Program-made: the position numbers and the translations under genes | Notes under the pieces: generated by a model | Told to the model about the DNA's origin: nothing | What the model saw: the letters and a program-made list of their open reading frames with translations, nothing else | Database searches by the model: none | Source: a virus | Reading direction: 5' to 3' (one strand) | Length of the DNA: 22,051 nt | Virus record (IMG/VR): IMGVR_UViG_3300044705_000040 | Location: 1 to 22,051 of that record | Part shown: positions 17,886-22,051 of the stretch, one piece after another | Layout: each line of letters opens with the position of its first letter | Position numbering within the stretch: the first letter of the stretch is position 1

Positions 17886-20800
17886 CGATATTGACATTGG
17901 TCTAGGAGTATACGAGAAATCTGGCTCACAGGCTTTAATTGAAGCCGTGCGACAGAAGCTCCAGGCCTATCGTCAGGAGCTTCAGAATCTTGTAGACTTC
18001 GAGGCAGAGTACGGTCAGCACGGCAGCACTGGCATTGAGGGCAGCTTCCGTGCTATCAACGCCGAGGTCAACGATGTTATTACCCAGTTTCTTAAGATGG
18101 GTAGTACCATCGATATCACCAACGCGCAGGCTGTCAAAGCTTTTCGAGAAGAAGCCGTCGAACTTCGGAACTACCTCGAGAGTATCGACGCTGCTGGTGC
18201 TGCGATAGATCGTCTCAATAACGGTCTTACCGCGCTCAACCAAGCCAGCCAACGCGCGAACGAAGGCCTTGCTACAGGGGCGGCATCCACCCCGGCCGCG
18301 CAAGCCGGTCCTGCTCTTGCTGAGGCCTCCGCGGGAGCAGCACAAGCTGACGCAGAAGTTCAGCGCCTCGCGACGGATGTTAATATCGCGATTGGCGCTT
18401 TTGTGCGTATGGCGCAGGTTGTTGATATCTCCAGCAAAGAAGCTGTCACAGCCTTCCGTGCGGAAGGTGACGCTCTTGCTGCAAACCTAGTGCGCCTTGG
18501 CGCAACCGACGCGGAACTCAACCGTATCGGTACGGCAATTGCCGGTGTTGAGCGGGCCTATGGCGCCAACACTGTTGCTATCAATGAAAATAATGCATCA
18601 GTTGATAAGATCCCGGTTACGGCGCGTCGTGGTGCGAATGCCTTCGCAACACTCGCGTTCGGTTTGGCCGCGGGCGGTACTTCTGCGCGTTCCGCTGCGA
18701 TTGCAATCGGTAGTGCTGTATCTGCGACTGCCGCCTTCGCAGAATCCGCGCGTATTGCGGCGGCGGCGTCCGGTATAGGTGCGCTTATCACTGTACTGGC
18801 TACAGTCATTGGTCTTTTCTATGACCTGAACAAGGAAGAGAAGCAGTCGGCCGATTTCTTGAACAACATCGGCAACCTTCGAGCAGATCAGCTAAAGATT
18901 CTTGAGCAGACTGCGAGGGCCAACGCGGATGTTGCTCAACAGGCCGCGGCCGCTGCAGCGGCACAGGTAGAGGCTAACGCCCAGTCGCTAAATCCGATCA
19001 AGAATGTTGAGGCCGCGTTCCAGACGTTCCGCGCACGGCAGCTTCAGGACCATTATAACGACCTTCTTGCGATTCAGAAGAAGTACACTGACGCGCGGAT
19101 TGCGGCCGAAGAAGATGAGCAAAAGCGTCTTGAGGAGCAAGGTCGCAAGGAAATCGAGAAGGCACAACAGCAGGAGACCGAGCGACTTCAGGGACCGGCT
19201 GCGGCACGGCGCCTCGCGGCTGACCAAGAACTTGCAGACTCGCTTCGAGAACTAGCGAAAGAGACAGGCTTTGAGAAAGACCGCACGGCAGCTATTTCTG
19301 GTCTGCGACGTCAGCATGCAGAGACCATTGCCAAGATTGATCAGGAAGAAGAGGATAAGCGCCGAGTTCTTTTCGAGAAGTTGCAAAGCGACCGGCTGAA
19401 ATCTGAGGCCGCTCTTGAGCAGGACTCGTTTCAGGTTCGTCGTGATGAGGCCACTCGACGTCAGCAGCAAGCTGCAGAAGAGATTACAAAAAATCGTGAT
19501 CTAAACGCCAAACAGCGTCACGACGCGATCGTTATCACAGAACAGACGCTTACTGCCGATCTGACTAAGATCGAAAGAGACCGGCAGGAAGAGATTCGCC
19601 ATATTGTAGAAGATGCTCAGGGTAAGTTGGATGAGATCGGCGGCACTGGCGTTGACGAAGAGAAGATCCGTAACCGCTACAAGACCCAGCTTCAAGTCTT
19701 GCAGGCGGCAATTGCCAGCACGTCTACGAGCGACGCGGTAAAGGAAGCCGCGCGGCAGGGTATCGCGCTTATCAATCAGCTGATCCCGCAAGAAGTCGCG
19801 GAAGATCGGATCAAGCAGATTGAGAAGCAGGTGTCTGCCACGATTACAACGTCTGAGCAAGATGTCACAAGAATTAATGCTCTTGTTGCAGCACACGGTC
19901 TAACTGAGGAGCAGGCGCGGACGCAAATCGTGGACGCGCTTAATAAGCAGAAGCAGGCTATTGAGGACATCCTGCCGGAACTCGAGCAGGAGGCCGCACT
20001 TCTGCCAGGTGACGCGGAGGCTCAGGCAAAAGTCGAGCAGTACAAGACCAAGCTCCTTGAACTCAAGATCGCAATCGCTCAGACATCGGACGAATTCTAT
20101 AACCTGCGCGTTGCTGGTGTGAATGCGACAGAGGATGCTATTGCGAAGATGATTACATCCGTTCCGTCTTTGATCCAGAACAATTCGGAACAGGTAAATA
20201 ACATCAACGCAATGCGTGTTCATCTTGCATCAGCAGAGGCAGAGCTTGCGGATTTGATGAAGGGCCCCCAGACAGAAGCTTCGGCGCAGCGCATTACACA
20301 GTTGCGTGCAGAAATCCAAGGTGTTAACATCGATCTTAACAACGCCAAACAGTCACTTACGACGTGGAAGGATCTGTTCTTGGATGCCGCGCGCTCTATT
20401 GTTTCCGCGCTTTTTGAAGTGGAAGCAAAGATGTTCGCGGTTTACCTCGTGCAGAAGACTCTTGGCCTGTTTGGTGGCGGTGGTGGTGGCCTCAGTGCAG
20501 TAACGCAGCTTGCGGGTGACGTTGCCGGTGCTTCTATCGGAGTGGCTAGTGGCGGTCTTGTTACTGGACCCGGTACGAGCACGAGTGACAGCATACCTGC
20601 CCGTTTGTCTACGGGGGAGTATGTTATAAACGCGCGCGCCGTAAGCCGTGCAGGGGTCGGCTTCCTTAACGCAATTAACTCCCTAGGGAGTATGGGTACC
20701 ATACGCCCGCGTCGGTATGCCGGGTTTGCAGGGGGTGGCTTAGTTACCACTACCGACCAGACCGGCGAGGGTGGTAGTAAACATGAATTGACCCTCGGTC

Positions 20801-20907
20801 TCGAGGACGGAGTTGTCCTAAAGAAGCTGGAAAGCTCTGCCGGCGAGGCTACGCTTTTCAAAGTTCTCGAGAAGAACAGAAACAAGCTTCGTTCGCTCAT
20901 TGGATAA
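17878..20907 (+). CDS. Tape measure protein
   Basis: 1009 residues from ATG 17878, overlapping the chaperone end by eight bases. This is the longest gene, as expected for the protein that sets tail length and is ejected with the DNA. Residues 63-123 and 167-227 are two copies of a helical unit. Residues about 255-315 are Ala/Gly-rich and hydrophobic with a likely membrane-inserting helix (GALITVLATVIGLFYDL). Residues about 320-860 are long coiled-coil-type helices rich in Gln, Glu, Lys and Ala. The C-terminal region has SGGLVTGPGTSTSDSIPARL and STGEYVINARAVSR (about 888-925), a motif shared by many tape measures. No lytic transglycosylase or peptidase domain is seen. Ordinary codon use contrasts with the strongly biased tail tube gene. 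Confidence 0.93.
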   Translation: MSDDIDIGLGVYEKSGSQALIEAVRQKLQAYRQELQNLVDFEAEYGQHGSTGIEGSFRAINAEVNDVITQFLKMGSTIDITNAQAVKAFREEAVELRNYLESIDAAGAAIDRLNNGLTALNQASQRANEGLATGAASTPAAQAGPALAEASAGAAQADAEVQRLATDVNIAIGAFVRMAQVVDISSKEAVTAFRAEGDALAANLVRLGATDAELNRIGTAIAGVERAYGANTVAINENNASVDKIPVTARRGANAFATLAFGLAAGGTSARSAAIAIGSAVSATAAFAESARIAAAASGIGALITVLATVIGLFYDLNKEEKQSADFLNNIGNLRADQLKILEQTARANADVAQQAAAAAAAQVEANAQSLNPIKNVEAAFQTFRARQLQDHYNDLLAIQKKYTDARIAAEEDEQKRLEEQGRKEIEKAQQQETERLQGPAAARRLAADQELADSLRELAKETGFEKDRTAAISGLRRQHAETIAKIDQEEEDKRRVLFEKLQSDRLKSEAALEQDSFQVRRDEATRRQQQAAEEITKNRDLNAKQRHDAIVITEQTLTADLTKIERDRQEEIRHIVEDAQGKLDEIGGTGVDEEKIRNRYKTQLQVLQAAIASTSTSDAVKEAARQGIALINQLIPQEVAEDRIKQIEKQVSATITTSEQDVTRINALVAAHGLTEEQARTQIVDALNKQKQAIEDILPELEQEAALLPGDAEAQAKVEQYKTKLLELKIAIAQTSDEFYNLRVAGVNATEDAIAKMITSVPSLIQNNSEQVNNINAMRVHLASAEAELADLMKGPQTEASAQRITQLRAEIQGVNIDLNNAKQSLTTWKDLFLDAARSIVSALFEVEAKMFAVYLVQKTLGLFGGGGGGLSAVTQLAGDVAGASIGVASGGLVTGPGTSTSDSIPARLSTGEYVINARAVSRAGVGFLNAINSLGSMGTIRPRRYAGFAGGGLVTTTDQTGEGGSKHELTLGLEDGVVLKKLESSAGEATLFKVLEKNRNKLRSLIG

Positions 20908-20910
20908 CAC

Positions 20911-21840
20911 ATGCCTATTCAGCAAGATACTGCAACGGATTACCTCGACCTCCTGAATAGGCTAGTTGCGTTCGCGACCGGCTTGGCGGCGAACCCTTGG
21001 GTGGTCATGCGTAACACGCTCGGTGGTACGATCGCAGCGCCGACCGGCGAGGTCATCCTAAAGGGCGTTGGGAGCGCCGGAACTGACCAAATCTTCGTTG
21101 GTATTCAGCCGTTTGCCAATTCGACGGCGGATTACTATAATTGGAGGCTTGCAGGTTTCACTGGCTTCGACAACTCGCTCGCATGGTCCGCCCAGCCGGG
21201 CGTAATGCAAAATGTATTCCTGACCCTCTGGAATGCTCCCATCCCGTACACGTTTGTCGGAAATGGTCGGCGCCTGATCGTTATTGCGAAGATTTCAACT
21301 TTCCAGATGATTGCGTACTTAGGTTTCATCAATCAGTACGCATCGCCTGCGCAGTATCCCTATCCTCTAGCTATTGGCGGGAACTTGGCAGAAGGTCAAG
21401 AACCGGCAGGCAATAGTACGGCGTGGCGCTGGTCAGTTCCTGACAATACTAATCACAATTTCCCGCACAGTAACTCGGTCAATACGTTTGGCGTTCCTGC
21501 TAATACGTATCAGCTGAGGTTGCGCTCGCCGGCAGGTGTTTGGCTTGCGTTACGAGCGGCCGATAATGGAAGCTATGGCGACTTCAATATTTGGCCGTTC
21601 TCTGGTGGAATGGGTAACCTTCAGCAGAATCTTGGTCCTACGGCTCAATCACCAATTTTGCCGCTCATTCTTTATGACACTACGCCCGAGGTTTATGGCG
21701 AGTTCGATGGAGTAGCCGCGACGTCTGGTCAAAACATTGGCGCCGAGGATCTTCTCACTGTTGGCACGGATAACTGGTTTGTTGTCCAAGATGTTTTTCG
21801 AACAACACGTGATAGATATAGCTGTGTGAGGCTGGTATGA
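20911..21840 (+). CDS. Distal/minor tail protein (putative)
   Basis: 309 residues from ATG 20911, three bases after the tape measure. An N-terminal helix (DYLDLLNRLVAFATGLAANP) is followed by strand-rich sequence with many aromatic residues and Asn/Gly turns: WVVMRNTLGG, EVILKGVGSAGTDQIFVGIQ, ADYYNWRLAGFTGFDNSLAW, FQMIAYLGFINQYASPAQYP and WRWSVPDNTNHNFPHSNS. The composition is typical of baseplate or adsorption proteins. The slot matches the distal tail protein of SPP1-like phages, but the sequence is not clearly of the Dit family, so only a distal tail role is proposed. I have a recollection of similar 'GTDQIFVGIQ...DYYNW' proteins in other phages, not certain. Confidence 0.65.
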   Translation: MPIQQDTATDYLDLLNRLVAFATGLAANPWVVMRNTLGGTIAAPTGEVILKGVGSAGTDQIFVGIQPFANSTADYYNWRLAGFTGFDNSLAWSAQPGVMQNVFLTLWNAPIPYTFVGNGRRLIVIAKISTFQMIAYLGFINQYASPAQYPYPLAIGGNLAEGQEPAGNSTAWRWSVPDNTNHNFPHSNSVNTFGVPANTYQLRLRSPAGVWLALRAADNGSYGDFNIWPFSGGMGNLQQNLGPTAQSPILPLILYDTTPEVYGEFDGVAATSGQNIGAEDLLTVGTDNWFVVQDVFRTTRDRYSCVRLV

Positions 21841-22051
21841 GCTATCAGACCGGCGGTGCAATAAGCCCGGTTGATTTGCTGACCCAGTTCAAGGGATTCC
21901 TTGCGGCAGCGGGTTGGACCGTAGATCAAGACTTTGCCCAATCAACAGGTAGAGTCGTTGCTGTCCACAAAGGTAGCAAGTTTATCAACATGCGTTCCGC
22001 TATCAACGAGGTCAATGGTGGCCTTGGTTCGAATGGCGCAACACCTGTTTC
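21837..22051 (+). CDS. Second distal tail protein, C-terminus beyond window
   Basis: Starts at ATG 21837 in an ATGA overlap with the preceding stop and is open to the window end, so 71 residues are visible. The N-terminus (MSYQTGGAISPVDLLTQFKG, FLAAAGWTVDQDFAQSTG, VVAVHKGSKFINMRSAINEV) has a helix ending in Gly-Trp, then strands. It shares the D-L-L helix and a following W-x-V with the start of the preceding protein, which suggests related folds. Function unknown. By position it belongs to the tail tip. Confidence 0.7.
   Translation, partial: MSYQTGGAISPVDLLTQFKGFLAAAGWTVDQDFAQSTGRVVAVHKGSKFINMRSAINEVNGGLGSNGATPV

Noticed and set aside
21967-21978. Another copy of the ACAAAGGTA box on the plus strand
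   Set aside because: It lies inside the coding part of the last tail gene (reading His-Lys-Gly-Ser) and is not upstream of a start, so it is probably chance.
1-22051. CRISPR array, insertion sequence, integrase or attachment site
   Set aside because: No regularly spaced repeats of CRISPR type, no transposase or recombinase motifs and no tRNA-derived attachment site were seen on either strand.

Overview
This window looks like the structural arm plus part of an early-type region of a tailed double-stranded DNA phage with a long non-contractile tail (siphovirus type). The rightward genes follow an order known from SPP1-like phages: small terminase, large terminase, portal, minor head protein, scaffold, decoration protein, major capsid protein, head-tail connector and tail-completion genes, major tail protein, tail-assembly chaperones with a -1 frameshift, tape measure, distal tail proteins. 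No contractile-sheath, integrase or capsid-protease gene is visible. The host cannot be named from the sequence. Sigma-70-like promoters, Shine-Dalgarno sites and a DUF3309-like membrane protein (a family I associate mainly with Proteobacteria) suggest a Gram-negative, probably proteobacterial, host. That is an inference.

Left part (1-4089, minus strand): sixteen small genes, mostly of unknown function and tightly packed, many sharing start/stop bases (ATGA, GTGA, TTGA, TGATG, TAATG). Several use GTG or TTG starts, and one is only 28 codons long. Recognisable members are an Xre/HigA-type helix-turn-helix protein (488-787), a basic winged-helix-like protein with a lysine/alanine-rich tail (3187-3672), small Cys-rich putative zinc proteins (1888-2091, 2649-2807) and a 28-residue single-pass membrane peptide (2807-2893). 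Three leftward promoters with 17-base spacers and an xATACT -10 box split the block into operons. A 12+7 bp dyad and a foldable 76-base element lie between the Xre gene and the gene that leaves the window at its left edge.

Middle (4090-5140): about 1 kb without a convincing gene, between the divergent blocks. It holds a GC-rich stretch with competing hairpins, an AT-rich stretch with ATTACC repeats spaced near two helical turns, a 12-base AAAACGCGTTTT palindrome and a leftward-oriented terminator-like hairpin. Its position next to the terminase genes makes it a candidate packaging (cos/pac) or replication-origin region.

Right part (5141-22051, plus strand): head genes 5141-14060, connector and tail-completion genes 14070-16075, tail tube and tail assembly 16091-17885, tape measure 17878-20907, then two distal tail genes, the last cut by the window edge. 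Strong hairpins sit in the larger gaps (11028-11071, 12504-12556, 17149-17178) and probably set relative expression of capsid and tail genes. The tape measure of 1009 residues would correspond to a tail of roughly 150 nm by the usual 0.15 nm per residue rule.
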